Shown: piece by piece, positions 19,079-29,764 of the stretch | Numbering within the stretch: position 1 is the first letter of the stretch | Layout: each line of letters begins with the position of its first letter | Source: Schoenoplectus triqueter | Taxonomy: Eukaryota > Streptophyta > Magnoliopsida > Poales > Cyperaceae | Assembly (NCBI GenBank): GCA_964058805.1 | Contig: CAXKVV010000967.1 | Coordinates: 1 to 29,789 of the forward strand | Direction: 5' to 3' | Length of the DNA: 29,789 nt | The notes under the pieces: generated by a model | What the model saw: only the letters and a program-made list of their open reading frames with translations | Database searches by the model: none | Told to the model about the DNA's origin: nothing | Position numbers and translations under genes: made by a program

Positions 19079-19945
19079 TCACAATTATATATTTGAATAA
19101 ACCAAGCTTTTAAAAAACGGAAAATTTTAACTGTTTTAACGGTTTTGATAGACTCTGACGTTAAGTTTTTTTGAGAAAAAACGGATTTAACAGGTTTTTT
19201 GTGATTTAACCGTTTTATCTCACGTTAAACCCGTTAAAACCGTTAAATTTTTTTGAGAAAAAACACATTTAATGATTGAATTTTTTTTATTTCAAATCTT
19301 AATAGTTAGTGACTATAAATTTTTATTTTCTTTTTATTTTTTAATGTAAATTAATGTCCAAGCAAATTCATTATATCATAGTTTAGTATAATTTAAAATT
19401 TTTAACTTTTAAGTACTTAACTAATGTTATAATTATTATTTTTACTAAATTAAGTTAATTATTAAGTACTAATGATATGAGAATGTATTTCTTATCCATT
19501 TTAAATATGAATTAGTAGGTAAAAAGTGATTGACCGTTTTTTAATTTAATGGTCGTATAAAACCGTTAACTGGTCACCTCATCATTAAGAGCCGTTAAAC
19601 GTTTTTTAAAAGCTTGGAATAAACTAATGTGATATACTGGTGGAAAAAATATACAACAATAATTATTTTCTTCATTACAGTAATCAGAAAATTACAATGA
19701 ATAAATCTTTATAAAATATTAAAATGACTCACAATTATATACTTGAAAATAAAAGATATACTGATAGAGAAAATAACGCAGGAAATTAATTTCTGCATTA
19801 AAATAATCAGAAAATATAATAAATAAATCTTTATAAATAAAATTCTCACAATTATATATTCTTTCTAAAAAATAAAAAGATGCACTAGCGGAAAAAGATA
19901 CAGTGATAATTAATTTCTGCATTAAAGCAGTCGGAAAAAAAATAT
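19079..19945. repeat. Proximal promoter minisatellite, three units of about 117-128 bp
   Basis: Units begin with TCACAATTATATAYTT-like sequence at 19079, 19729 and 19846. Unit 1 is split by the hAT-like element at 19103-19616. Motifs repeated in each unit are GATATACTG (GATGCACTA in the last), ATTAATTTCTGCATTAAA, a TAATCAGAAAA-like motif and AATAAATCTTTATAAA. The last unit runs directly into the TATA box of the intact gene. Units 1 and 2 of the gene array keep only one such repeat at the matching place. Confidence 0.8.
19103..19616. mobile_element. Non-autonomous hAT-type element with 8-bp target duplication
   Basis: The 514-bp element has 17-bp perfect terminal inverted repeats (CAAGCTTTTAAAAAACG) and is flanked by perfect 8-bp direct repeats GAATAAAC (19095-19102 and 19617-19624). 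An 8-bp duplication with CA-starting tips fits the hAT superfamily. The inside is AT-rich with several GTTAAAACCGTTAAA-like motifs and has no transposase frame. Removing the element and one target copy restores an uninterrupted minisatellite unit. Confidence 0.9.
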
Positions 19946-19950
19946 ATAAA
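19943..19950 (+). promoter_or_regulatory. TATA box of the intact J-protein gene
   Basis: TATATAAA lies 381 nt upstream of the ATG, predicting a transcription start near 19975 and a 5' leader of about 355 nt. The leader is rich in pyrimidines (about 20015-20120) and has no ATG before 20331. Confidence 0.75.
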
Positions 19951-20330
19951 ACCCTATCCCAATTCAAGCACGGCACCTTCGTTTCGGGAACCTTCGGTAA
20001 GATTCAACCTCCACCGTTGGATCCCCTTCTTCATCCCATCTCTTTCGTCCCTTTCGTTCCCTTTGGAGCCTTTCTTTCCGTGTGAGCCTTTTTCGATTTT
20101 TCCCCTTCTCTCTATCAATCACCATACTTCCTGACAACACAACGCCCCACCAATCAGAGCCTCTAGCCCCCTACCCCTACCCCAGTCCCGATTGCTCTGA
20201 AAGGCCCCCGTACAATTGCAGAAATTACGAACGGGTCACCAACGCCACCGCCAAGATTAGAGAAGGCGAGAGAAAGCGCAAGCGCGCAACAGGCGGGCGC
20301 TCCGAGCCGCAGAAGCAGCCGAGGAAGGAG

Positions 20331-23300
20331 ATGGGGGTGGATTACTACAAGGTGCTCGAGGTTGATCGGAGCGCCTCCGACGATGACCTGAAAAAAGCCT
20401 ATCGCAAGCTCGCCATGAAGTGGCACCCCGATAAGAACCCCTCCAACAAGAAAGAGGCCGAGGCCACGTTCAAGCAGATCGCCGAGGCCTATGATGTAGG
20501 TGGTGTTGTTTTTTTTTTTGAGAATTTTCAAGTTATTTTCAACTCGTTTTTTGTTTCTTTATGTTGTTTCGGTTGATGAGGATTGACATGTGCTATTCAG
20601 GATCGGTTTTGATTGGAACCTTGGATGGCTTTTCTGCCTTCCTTGCTTTACTACATTTGCTAATTTTGATTTTGTGATCAAAGCTAAAAGTAGATTTATT
20701 CTACTACTTCTGTATATTCATGTAATTTTTTAAAATACATATCACTAATCTACTCATGAATAGTAAGTAGCGGAAGATTTATCTCAATTTAGGCAAAATT
20801 TATTTTTGTAGGTTTTAAGTGATCCGCAGAAGCGTGCTGTTTATGACCAATATGGTGAGGAGGGGCTCAAGGGGGTACCGCCTCCCAGCTCAGCTGGGCC
20901 GTCTGGGACTGCAGGTGGTTCCCCATTCTTCAATGGTGATGGTCCCACTGCATTCCGGTTCAACCCTAGAAGTGCTGATGACATATTTGCTGAAATATTT
21001 GGTCATTCCAGCCCGTTTTCTGGCATGGGAATGGGTGGGGGACGAGGTGGTGGATCCCGGTTTGGGATGTTTCCTGATGAAATATTTGGACACTCTTCTT
21101 TCGGTGGTGGCGAGAGATCAGTGAATCCACCGCGTCCCCAAAAGGCAGCCCCCATTGAAAACAGGTTGCTGTGCAGCTTAGAAGACTTATATAAAGGGGC
21201 AACTAAGAAGATGAAGATCTCAAGGGAGATACTGGATACAGCTGGGTAAGCATCTGATTTTCCACTTATTAAGGATCCAATTGACGACCATATGGTTGTT
21301 GGAAATAGTATCTTTGGCATTGGGTTAGAAGTTTATAGGTTCACTGTGTTGTTAACCATGTTATTATGGCCTCAACTTTAAGAAAACTTAAAAAACTTCT
21401 AATTTTCAATTAAAATGTACCAGGTCAGTTTGTTTTCTGAACCTCTATGTTGGCATTTATATTGCCCGTAACTAAATCCATTTTAATGCATTGTTGTCTT
21501 CAGTGTTTTTATTATTTTTTCTATTTTGCAGTAGAAAGTAGGAATATCGCACACAATGTCTGCGATCCAGAAAAGAATGAGTCTTTACATAATTTGTTTC
21601 CAAAACCTTTATTAAGTTTCTTCGATGAGAAAAGAGTTAGAAGTTTGAAAAATTCGTTGTTTGCCAACTAAACATACTTCCACAGCACTTTATCGTTTCC
21701 TTATTCAAACTAACTCAAGTGCGTATGGTGTTAAATCATTTCTTGTAAATCGCACTTGCTGTATGATTGTAAGCATCATAATATTGTGCTGTGCCTTTTC
21801 TTTTGGGTATTGATTCCGCAACTGTCCTGTTCCATCCTTATGGACACCAACCTCTCTGTTTTCACTCATTAGTCTGTTCTCATCATCCCTTAGTGGTTCT
21901 GAGATGGTGCATGTGAATCTCTTGAGGTGGCAACCGGGTGGGTTGGGTTTGGGGTCGGGTTCAGGTTCGGGTTTGGGCAGGTCAGGTCAGGTTAGTTTGA
22001 CCTTCTGGAAGAAATCGGGTCGGGTCTGGTTAATTTATATGTTGACTTTTTTCAGATCTTAGATTGATTTTGATTGGATTGTAGGTCATTTGTTATTGGT
22101 TTAGGTTGGGTCGAGTTGACTTTTTTTTTAACTTGGGTCGAATTTGGATCTGGGTGGGTTTCTCGGCTTAGGTCAGATTTTGCCACCTCTAAATTGTCGT
22201 TCTTGACTCTATCAAGCTTTTTTTCTCAGTTGAGGATTTTAATGGATGTCGCAAACAAAGTATGTGAATTTAGTTCTCTTCTGGGTCACATCTCTGGATG
22301 TGATCTTCCTACTGTTACCATTTTCTTTGCTTCAATTTCAATATCCTGTCCAATTTTAGTGAACAAGAAAATGTCTGATTTTGATGGTATGTAGTCCCAG
22401 TTTACATAATATCAGAGACAGTTCGAGTTCCCTAAGCAGAAAGCATTTGATTTATTGGCTATTGGAAACTTGCATATTTTGCTAAAATATCTTTGGATAT
22501 AAGTTACCTTGCATGCATACTTCAATACATCATTCGTGTTTTATTCCATATAGAATTGTCCTTGATATTATGACTGTTACTTTTATGCACAGTAAAGAGG
22601 TACATCATGCATTGTCTGCACACTGCAGGAAAAGTATAATATTTTAATATAGAAAACACCTATATTTTTCACACTAAAACATTCAGGTGGTGAGGTCCAT
22701 GAGGTGGTGGTGGTTTGTCTAGGTTGCATTTATTTCAGAGTTATACCAGGATAGGAAATTTTACCATGTTTGTATGAATTCGATGGTTGCAATTGGTCAG
22801 AAAGACTCTTCACCCTAATTTTTACCGGATAATATCCTGTTTGATGAGCATATGAGGCGTCATTAAATGCATGATGTGTGTATGATAGTAGTTGGTTGAA
22901 ATGTTTTGGAATTGCACTTTAATAATTTGCAATTTAAATTATACCCCATAGAGGTATATCTATTTATTACTGTTTTGAGGTGTTATGAAGGAGAACCTAA
23001 TTTTTGTATTCTTTTTCTTCCATCATTAAGATGTTTTCTGTTTCCATTATTTCTGACTTGACTTCCAACCTTATTAGGAGAACGGCGTCGGTGGAGGAGA
23101 TCCTCACTATAAATATAAAGCCAGGCTGGAAGAAGGGCACCAAAATAACCTTCCCGGAGAAAGGTAATGAGGCTCCAGGCATCACTGCCGCTGATATTAT
23201 TTTCATTGTTGATGAGAAGCCGCATGAGGTCTTCACGCGGGAAGGCAACGATCTTGTCATGACACAGAAGATCTCTTTGGCTGAGGCCCTGACTGGCTAC

Positions 23301-23516
23301 ACTGTGCAAGTGACCACCCTAGATGGTCGACATCTCTCCATTCCTATCAATTCGGTAATCCATCCAGGTTATGAGGAGGTTGTTTCTAGAGAGGGAATGC
23401 CAATACCGAAGGACCCTTCCAAAAAGGGTAACTTGAGGATTAAGTTTAGTATTAAGTTCCCCACTCGGCTAACAGCCGACCAGAAGGCAGGTGTGAAAAA
23501 GCTCTTGGCTTCTTAG
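20331..23516 (+). CDS. Class II J-protein (DnaJ/Hsp40, DNAJB type), three exons
   Basis: The exons are 20331-20495, 20812-21245 and 23078-23516, joined by GT-AG introns (phase 0, then phase 2), giving 345 aa. The protein is a co-chaperone that stimulates the ATPase of cytosolic/nuclear Hsp70 and delivers clients to it. The J domain (residues 1 to about 67) starts [16 protein letters not shown] and has [16 protein letters not shown] with HPD at 32-34. A Gly/Phe-rich linker follows (about 68-160, with DDIFAEIFG and a Gly-Gly-Arg run). The client-binding C-terminal domains (about 166-345) carry [58 protein letters not shown] and [12 protein letters not shown]. There is no CxxCxGxG zinc domain, which makes it class II. 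The length is normal for the plant family. 20331 is the first ATG after the TATA box. This is the only complete member of the array here. Confidence 0.96.
20496..20811 (+). other. Intron 1 of the intact J-protein gene
   Basis: Donor GTAGGT at 20496 and acceptor TTTTTGTAG ending at 20811. The position and phase match the intron of the two truncated copies, whose acceptor-exon junction sequence is nearly identical. Confidence 0.93.
21246..23077 (+). other. Intron 2 of the intact J-protein gene
   Basis: Donor GTAAGC at 21246 and acceptor CTTATTAG ending at 23077; it splits a Gly codon (residue 200). It is 1.8 kb long and contains the GGGTC-rich MITE at about 21922-22191. The truncated copies end before this point, so no counterpart exists for comparison. 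Confidence 0.92.
21922..22191. mobile_element. GGGTC-rich MITE 2 inside intron 2 (probably hAT-like)
   Basis: The tips are inverted: GAGGTGGCAA on the left and TTGCCACCTC on the right. The left half is a run of GGGTTCGGGT-type motifs, and the segment GGTTAGTTTGACCTTCTGGA closely matches the remnant at 27533-27685. No convincing target duplication was found. Confidence 0.6.
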
Positions 23517-24060
23517 GGGGGGTTTAGTTAAAAAGCTAAGTTGGTGAATTGAATGAATAGTCTGGCTGTTGTTGTGCATATTTATAGTTAGGCTTATCCT
23601 CGGTGGTGAAGAGGATTTAGGCTGGTTGTTTCTGTTTGAAGTTAAATTGAGACTTGCTTTTTATTTTTCGGATAATAGAATTGAGTTTAACAGGGCTTTA
23701 TATGCATCTCTTGGGACGTTTTGAGCTTTGTTGCCTTATATGATCTCATGCTTTGCTATTTGGCAATCGGCTGGTGTAATAGTTGAAACTAAATTTTGCC
23801 AGTCCTTTTTCTTTGTTTCTCTCTCTAAATTCTATTAAAAAAGTTTCCAAAACTGTGAGAGAACATAGAAGTAGGTTTGCAGGCTAGATGCAAAAAGAGC
23901 GTTTTTTTTTTGTTTATTGACTCTATCTCTTTTCTTTTTGCCTGTGTTTTTAAACTCTTTTATCACAATTTTCTGAACACCTTGTAAAAAAAAATTTGGA
24001 CACTATTTGTCATCTTAACGGAATTTTGATGGTTAAAACCTCCATCTTTTTTCTCATAAA
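23517..24060 (+). other. 3' UTR and downstream flank of the J-protein gene
   Basis: T-rich and G/T-rich sequence without an open frame follows the stop codon. No canonical AATAAA is evident close to the stop, so the transcript end cannot be set from the sequence. Confidence 0.5.
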
Positions 24061-24536
24061 AAGAAAGAGAGAACCCCCCCCCCCCCCCCAAAGCCGGGTT
24101 GGGAGGAGGGGCTGAAGGTCAGGCGTCGTCCTACGAATAAATTTTTTTTTTATTATTATTCTGATGTTTTTAATAAAAACAATATTTTTAACCCTCATAA
24201 AATTAAACAACATTACGCTTATTCGTGCCTTTTCCCAATTTTAATTTTCTTGCTCTGCCTCTGAATGGGTTGTGCTGGCATGAGCATAGTAAATCAATTT
24301 GAATGTGTTATTTATGTTTGCTCAGAACCTTGCAAAGGGGATCGAGTATAATTGAATATTTTTGATGGATTAGCACATTCTAAACGGAAAATAATCATCA
24401 TGCTAAAGTGGGTGCGATAGATAATGTATGCTTTGACCAGACGGTATCAGCACCTTTTGTGAAACACAAGTTAACAAATGGGGTTTAATTAGAACCGCGA
24501 AAAGGCTGTCCACATGTTATTTTTTTTGTCAGCTAA
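24061..24536. other. Gene-free stretch with a poly-C run
   Basis: A run of 16 C (24074-24089) is followed by GC-rich AAGCCGGGTTGGGAGGAGGG. The rest is AT-rich without gene signals. Confidence 0.5.
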
Positions 24537-24559
24537 TGACGTCAACCAGCCTATATAAG
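24537..24559 (+). promoter_or_regulatory. bZIP-type site plus TATA box without a recognised gene
   Basis: TGACGTCA (24537-24544), a perfect bZIP-binding palindrome, stands 6 bp before CTATATAAG (24551-24559). No convincing open frame follows within several hundred bases. It could drive a non-coding RNA, belong to a lost gene, or be chance. Confidence 0.35.
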
Positions 24560-26640
24560 CAACAAATTATGAGATCTAAACAGAATCAGTACCACCTAGA
24601 CCTAATTATTAAATGTTGCATAAAAAAATGAAAAATCTAGACAAATTATGCATCGACTCAATTCTAAAAGTTACATTAAGAATAAGAATCAGTTTCTTGA
24701 TCTAGACAGCCACCTTCTCTTCTCTGCCTCTGATTTGTCGTTTTTCAACTTATAATTATCAAACATTTTCATTGATTTTAAGAATATGACAGTATAACTA
24801 GAGAATGTACAATAATAAAGCTAGACGGAGTAATGTGAGTTGAATTATCGAGAATTTTACTGCGTTCATAATTCATATTATTGTAAGGAAGCTTTTCGGT
24901 TTTGTTGTTGTTTTTTTGGCAGAAAGCTGAGAGTTTAGTTTTCAAATTTCATTTGATACTCATTAATTTATATTTTTTTGAAAATCATTCTAGTTAATTA
25001 GTCATCACTTAAGCTATTAGATCATTTGTTATTGTTGTAATTTATTTTATCATATCAAATATTTTGATAATATTGTTGTCTTCACTTTTTAAAAACTAAT
25101 ACAGATCATCGCGAATATTATTCCTTCAGAATTAATGCATGTGTTGCTTTTGATCTCTTTCTTTTGGAAAGATAATTACTGTTAGAGAATTTTTTTTAGG
25201 GAGTAGCCGGCAAAAAGTCTATTATTGAATTTTATTGAAGGAAAAAGAGTTACAGCGATTAGAGAGGGGTGAGAGCAGTGGTCCGCATAAGTGGTGTCAA
25301 CAAATTAATATAAATTAAATTAAATTGAATTAAACAAAATTAATTATTTTAATATTTCTATAGTTATACACATATATTAACGCATTACATTTTAAATATT
25401 GATTTAAGTAATTATATAAAATCATTTCTCAAAATCTTATAAAAAAATATAATTTATTGTTTTTTTAGAACTTTTAATAATCATATATATATATATAATA
25501 GAAAATATTAATATTTGCATTTAAAACGATCATGTTCCAAAAATTATTAAAGTAATAATAGTTGGTAAAAATATCAAATACTATCGTTTAGAAAAATTAA
25601 TATTAAGATGTTTGAGCTACTTGATTCAACAATCATAGATGATTTTAAATATTTTATTGGCTAGGTCATGAAGCGAATACAAATATAAGCATACTAGTCT
25701 ATCTCCAAATTTATAAAAGAGCGATATGTATAGTAACAACAATCAAATTTCAAATATTCTATTTCATTCTATATAAAACTTTGGGTTTTTTTTTTTGCAG
25801 AATTGAACATATGAAATAAAAAAAAATCTGTTTCAATATACATCTTCAAAAAATTACGTTCCTCTCTTATTGAAAAATCTGTTCATTTTATAAATAAAAA
25901 AATGATAATATATAATTAGAGCAACTATTATCATTTTTAATATTATAAGTTATTTTTTCAAAAAAAATACTGATTATCTTCACTAAACTGATAATATTTA
26001 TGTATAGAATTGAGGAACCACATAAATTATGAGATTATATTTTCTCAAATTCACTTAAGCTATTCTAAAAAAAAGATCACTTATTATCTTTAGTTGATTG
26101 CTTTGATATTTCATTACTTTTGCTAACCATATAATTTTTTTGATTAACCATATATATTCGTGTTTCTTTGACTTTTGCTTTATATGAGAAATACTGAAAT
26201 AGTTATAGCAACTAGCAAGTAGGTGTATATAGATGCGGCACTGCACAATCATCTCCAGCAAATGTCATCTTTCTTTTAACACAAATCAATTTATAGTATA
26301 AAACATGCTAATTATCTCCCACTATAAAATTAAAAAAATATTTTTTTCTCTCTCTTTGATCCAGAATATGAGCGAGGTCAATAGTGGTAGAGCAAAATAA
26401 ATTTATGTGGGTTCAAACTAGTAGAGATAACAAATATCAATATAAATATCTCATCATCTATATACTATGTCAAAGATAATTTAGAAATTTAGTGGTGTCA
26501 ATTGAACCTATATTCACACAAATACCTCCGCCACTGGGTGAGAGAAGATGAGAAAATATGAGAAAAGAAAAGGAAAATAGTAGAAGGAAAAAATCCGGAA
26601 AATAGCTAAAATGAACGCAATAATTATATTATATTCCGAG
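24560..26640. other. AT-rich intergenic DNA
   Basis: Very AT-rich and with no supported gene. Around 26350-26540 there is a stretch of a type common in degraded plant repeats (GGTGTCAATTGAACC... then CCGCCACTG), and around 25190-25300 a G-rich repeat-like segment. I could not assign either to a family. Confidence 0.4.
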
Positions 26641-27130
26641 GATCCACCTTGATACAGTTATACCCTAAACTCTACTTGCATTTCTTCTGTTCATCACCCA
26701 CTAAGCTACTGTTAGGGAATGTTAGACAATTACTCTGTCCGCAAAGAAGAATGCAAGTGTCCCTTTCTGACATTAGGAGCTTATTTTCACCCAGTATACA
26801 AACAAAGGACATTCTAATTATATACGGTATGCATGGGATTAGGAAAAATAATAGCATAAAAGGAAAGTTAATCTTTACTGATGTTTACCTCCAACTGAAT
26901 AAAGAAAGATATGCATTATTATTCAGAGGTCCTTTCACAAGTGGAAGCAGACAGAGATAACAAGTACACACAATAGGATTTTCTCTCATGGCTTATATGC
27001 AAGGTTTACATGAAGTTATAATTATTATAACTAACACAGAATCTATTAGTTTTATTTTTATGTTTTATAGGAAAAAAAATCCAAACCAATATGAAAAATA
27101 AAATATATCTATTGAAATAAGAGGAGGGAT
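26641..27130. other. Unassigned stretch
   Basis: Somewhat less AT-rich than its surroundings. An open frame of about 100 codons at 26649-26960 has no recognisable protein character. It could be part of an untranslated transcript or a decayed gene. Confidence 0.3.
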
Positions 27131-27420
27131 CAAGTTACACTAATTTTTGATAACATTAGTTATAACGGACATTTTTGAAGTCTAAATAGCTGATTTAAAC
27201 CATTTAATATGATAAATATATTAAAATGTGCTTGCAAATCAAATTTGACATTATTTTTGAATTTTTTACTATTTATAAAGACGAGTACAAAATTCGCTGT
27301 TTTTATTAATAAATAGTAAAAAAATTTTAAAAAAAATATCCAATTTAATCTGTGTGTACATCTTAATGTATCGATCTATTGTTTGTACTTCAAAAATTAT
27401 AAAAATGTTCCTTGTAACTT
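27131..27420. mobile_element. Foldback MITE F, diverged
   Basis: The left arm CAAGTTACACTAATTTTTG...AACGGACATTTTTGAAG pairs imperfectly with the right arm ACTTCAAAAATTA...ATGTTCCTTGTAACTT. The centre has TTTTTTACTATTTATAAAGA / AAATAGTAAAAAAATT, the motif shared with elements A, C and E. The tips differ from those elements. Confidence 0.55.
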
Positions 27421-27532
27421 TGGTGTCACCAAAAGTTATTGTAATTAAATCCCCCCCTCATTGGAACATGTAAATTATCACATGTTATTTTAAAAAAAAA
27501 AAACTAATTTGATATGTTTTGACTAGAACAAA

Positions 27533-27685
27533 CAGGTGGGTCGGATCGGGTCGGGGTTCAGATGGGTCAAATTAGTTTGATTTTCTGAAAAAAATCATGT
27601 CAAATCAGTTCGATTTTTTTAAAAAAAAAAATCAGATCAAATTAGATTTAGATTCAACATATCAGATGAATTTTGCAACCTCTAT
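27533..27685. mobile_element. GGGTC-rich MITE 3, short remnant
   Basis: It begins CAGGTGGGTCGGATCGGGTC, contains AAATTAGTTTGATTTTCTGA (matching the intron 2 element) and ends TTTTGCAACCTCTA, the weak inverse of its start. It is shorter than the other two copies. Confidence 0.5.
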
Positions 27686-27886
27686 TTTTGACTAAATGTC
27701 GCTTGGCGTATTGAGACAGCATCACATATGACAACCCAGTTCCAAGAGAGAACCAAATTGATTGAACTCTCTAATCAGATATTAAGGAGTTAGAGCAGAA
27801 TATATGCTCCTACTCAATGCTAGAGTGTGCGACACACAACAACCCAAGAACAACATTAAGCCACGTTACCAGAATCCAGGTACCAA

Positions 27887-27893
27887 TATAAAT
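27887..27893 (+). promoter_or_regulatory. TATA box of the small gene
   Basis: TATAAAT lies 106 nt upstream of the proposed ATG at 27993 and predicts a start of transcription near 27918. It also argues against the upstream in-frame ATG at 27804, which lies before it. Confidence 0.55.
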
Positions 27894-27992
27894 TCCCACA
27901 TAATGCTAATGCCTTTGCCATTAAACCCTCATCCGCTTAGCAAACCAAAGTTACCAAACCATTTAAAAAGTACAAAAAAATCATACACAGTC

Positions 27993-28388
27993 ATGTCCAG
28001 CTCCAAGCGCAGAAACAAATCCATATGTCAGAAATCAACCATCATAGCAGCAAATCTTATAAGAGCATCATCCTTTGTCCTGGCCAAGATGGCTCTTGGG
28101 TCATCACAAGGCAACTCTGGCATTAGCCGAGGAGTTGGTACAAAAGTTCCGGTCACTGAGACAGTAATGCGACCTAAACATATGCTATATACCGAGGCAG
28201 TGGGATCTCAAATGAATTCTTATGTTATGGAGCCTGAGAATGACGATGGCATCAATGCACGTTGCAAGAAGTTCATAGACAAGGTTCATAAGAACCGTTC
28301 TAATCTATCAACCGAGGATTACGTGGCGAACTGCCTCCCTCCGCCGCCTGTCAGAAAGCCGGCTGTTTCTTATGGGTACCGCCGATAA
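27993..28388 (+). CDS. Small plant protein of unknown function
   Basis: A single open exon encodes 131 aa. The N-terminus is basic (MSSSKRRNKSICQKS). A mildly hydrophobic stretch follows (TIIAANLIRASSFVLAKMAL, residues about 16-35), then a Gly/Ser-rich segment, then a C-terminal part with INARCKKFIDKVHKN followed by a Pro-rich LPPPPVRKPAVSYGYRR end. The R-x3-FI-x3 pattern near the C-terminus is reminiscent of the DUF761 tail of plant proteins, but the match is weak and I do not assign the family. The frame is open upstream to 27804, but the TATA box at 27887 favours the start at 27993. The base composition is clearly less AT-rich than the flanks, as expected for a real gene. No membrane anchor is clear. 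Confidence 0.65.
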   Translation: MSSSKRRNKSICQKSTIIAANLIRASSFVLAKMALGSSQGNSGISRGVGTKVPVTETVMRPKHMLYTEAVGSQMNSYVMEPENDDGINARCKKFIDKVHKNRSNLSTEDYVANCLPPPPVRKPAVSYGYRR

Positions 28389-28436
28389 TTAGCTTTGGAA
28401 GATTGATACGTTAAAAAGTAATTAACGTCTTTAATG

Positions 28437-28444
28437 AAATAAAA
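28437..28444 (+). terminator. Likely polyadenylation signal of the small gene
   Basis: AAATAAAA lies about 50 nt after the stop codon, a usual position for a plant near-upstream element. Confidence 0.4.
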
Positions 28445-29764
28445 GTTGGCTAGTTCAACATTATGCGTACGACGGTACGAGTGTACAATGTGTGATATTA
28501 CATATTCTGTGATGACTGGTATGATTCGGTCGTTTCCTTCAGTTTTACATATTTTTGATTAGTTAGAAATAAATTTCCTTCAAATCTAGAGAAAGAATTG
28601 CATCGTTTACCTGTCTAATTTGAGGCCCTTATCGCATTTTTATTTATGCTTGTCATATATCAAACTACAAATCTAAAATCATACTGCATACAATAGTTGC
28701 CAAACAAAGACACAAAAGAGACTTCCTCAGTGCATATTGGTAAATAAAATTCAATTGACCCTGATATGTCACGTATTTTGTAATATATATGGATTGGGCA
28801 ATCCATCAGACCAGAAAACATCTCAATTTCTACTGCCTTTTATTTTCATTCTTTTTTTTAATTCAACGCCACTTGTCATGGATAATTCAATCTCTCATAG
28901 CTATTGATAAATAACACAGATTCTATATTGTTTTTTTATTTTACAGTCTTATAGAACATCATAAGAAATAATCAAAGCAATATGAAAATAAATAAAAAAA
29001 TCCTACTGAAACAACACGCAAATGACACCACATGTTAACTATCTTGATATATTTCTTTCAAAAAAAAAATGTTTTTCATATATTCTGACTATATTTATTC
29101 TTTTTTTACCCAAGTTATCAGTGGATTGGCAACTCAATAGAGCGTTCCTTCCCCCAAAAAACACCACAGTTAAAAACAAAATCAAGAACAAGCCCGTAGC
29201 CCATAGGAATACCTAATCGAAATATGAGCCAATGCAATCCAATCATAATTACTCAATTAAATGAATATGAATAATTAAACAAAATTATTACACCAATTTA
29301 ATTAATGGATGTCATATGGTATTTCCTCAGCAGAGATTAACTTGCAGACATTGTTGATGTGTATGTGTATAGTTAGCTGAAGGTTTTATTAAATATTAAC
29401 TGTATAAATAAATGAATTATTTTTTTTGTATTTTTTAAGTTGTGATCTTAGAAGAAATATATTAATTATTAAGGATCGTGTTTCTTTGACAACGATGACA
29501 ACTGAAAAAAATATTAATAAAAAGTTTATATCAAATTTAGTGCAATATATTGAAAATTATTTGTCGTCAATCAGATGCGGATTACCAATAAGGAAGAATT
29601 GTTAAAGCAAATCATTTGATGATGAATGATCACTCGGTATGCAATTAAAGCAAATTTGAAGTTAGGTTGTAAAAAGAATCTGCAATTTCACTTTCATTTA
29701 TATTCATAATTAACCTTCTGATCATTTGTCGTAATTAAAAAAGAGTACTATCCATATGACACAT
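28445..29764. other. AT-rich intergenic DNA
   Basis: No supported gene, RNA or clear repeat. Short open frames (for example 29022-29216) are low-complexity and lack protein character. Confidence 0.45.

Noticed and set aside
20082..20330. In-frame N-terminal extension of the intact J-protein
   Set aside because: The frame is open but contains no ATG before 20331. It would have to begin at GTG, and the segment is pyrimidine-rich leader downstream of the TATA box.
21447..21671. Possible cryptic exon in intron 2, preceded by TTTTGCAG
   Set aside because: It has no similarity to J-proteins and no matching donor context. Splicing exon 2 directly to 23078 gives a complete normal protein.
23004..23077. 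ATG-initiated frame leading into exon 3
   Set aside because: The part before 23078 is intron. The acceptor at 23076-23077 restores the family's usual sequence.
26649..26960. Open frame of 103 codons
   Set aside because: No recognisable domain, no promoter seen and AT-rich composition. Probably chance.
27804..27992. Upstream in-frame extension of the small gene
   Set aside because: It begins before the TATA box at 27887, and its translation is Asn/Pro-rich without structure. The start at 27993 fits better.
29022..29216. Open frame of 64 codons
   Set aside because: Low-complexity Phe/Lys/Leu-rich translation from T- and A-runs, with no support.
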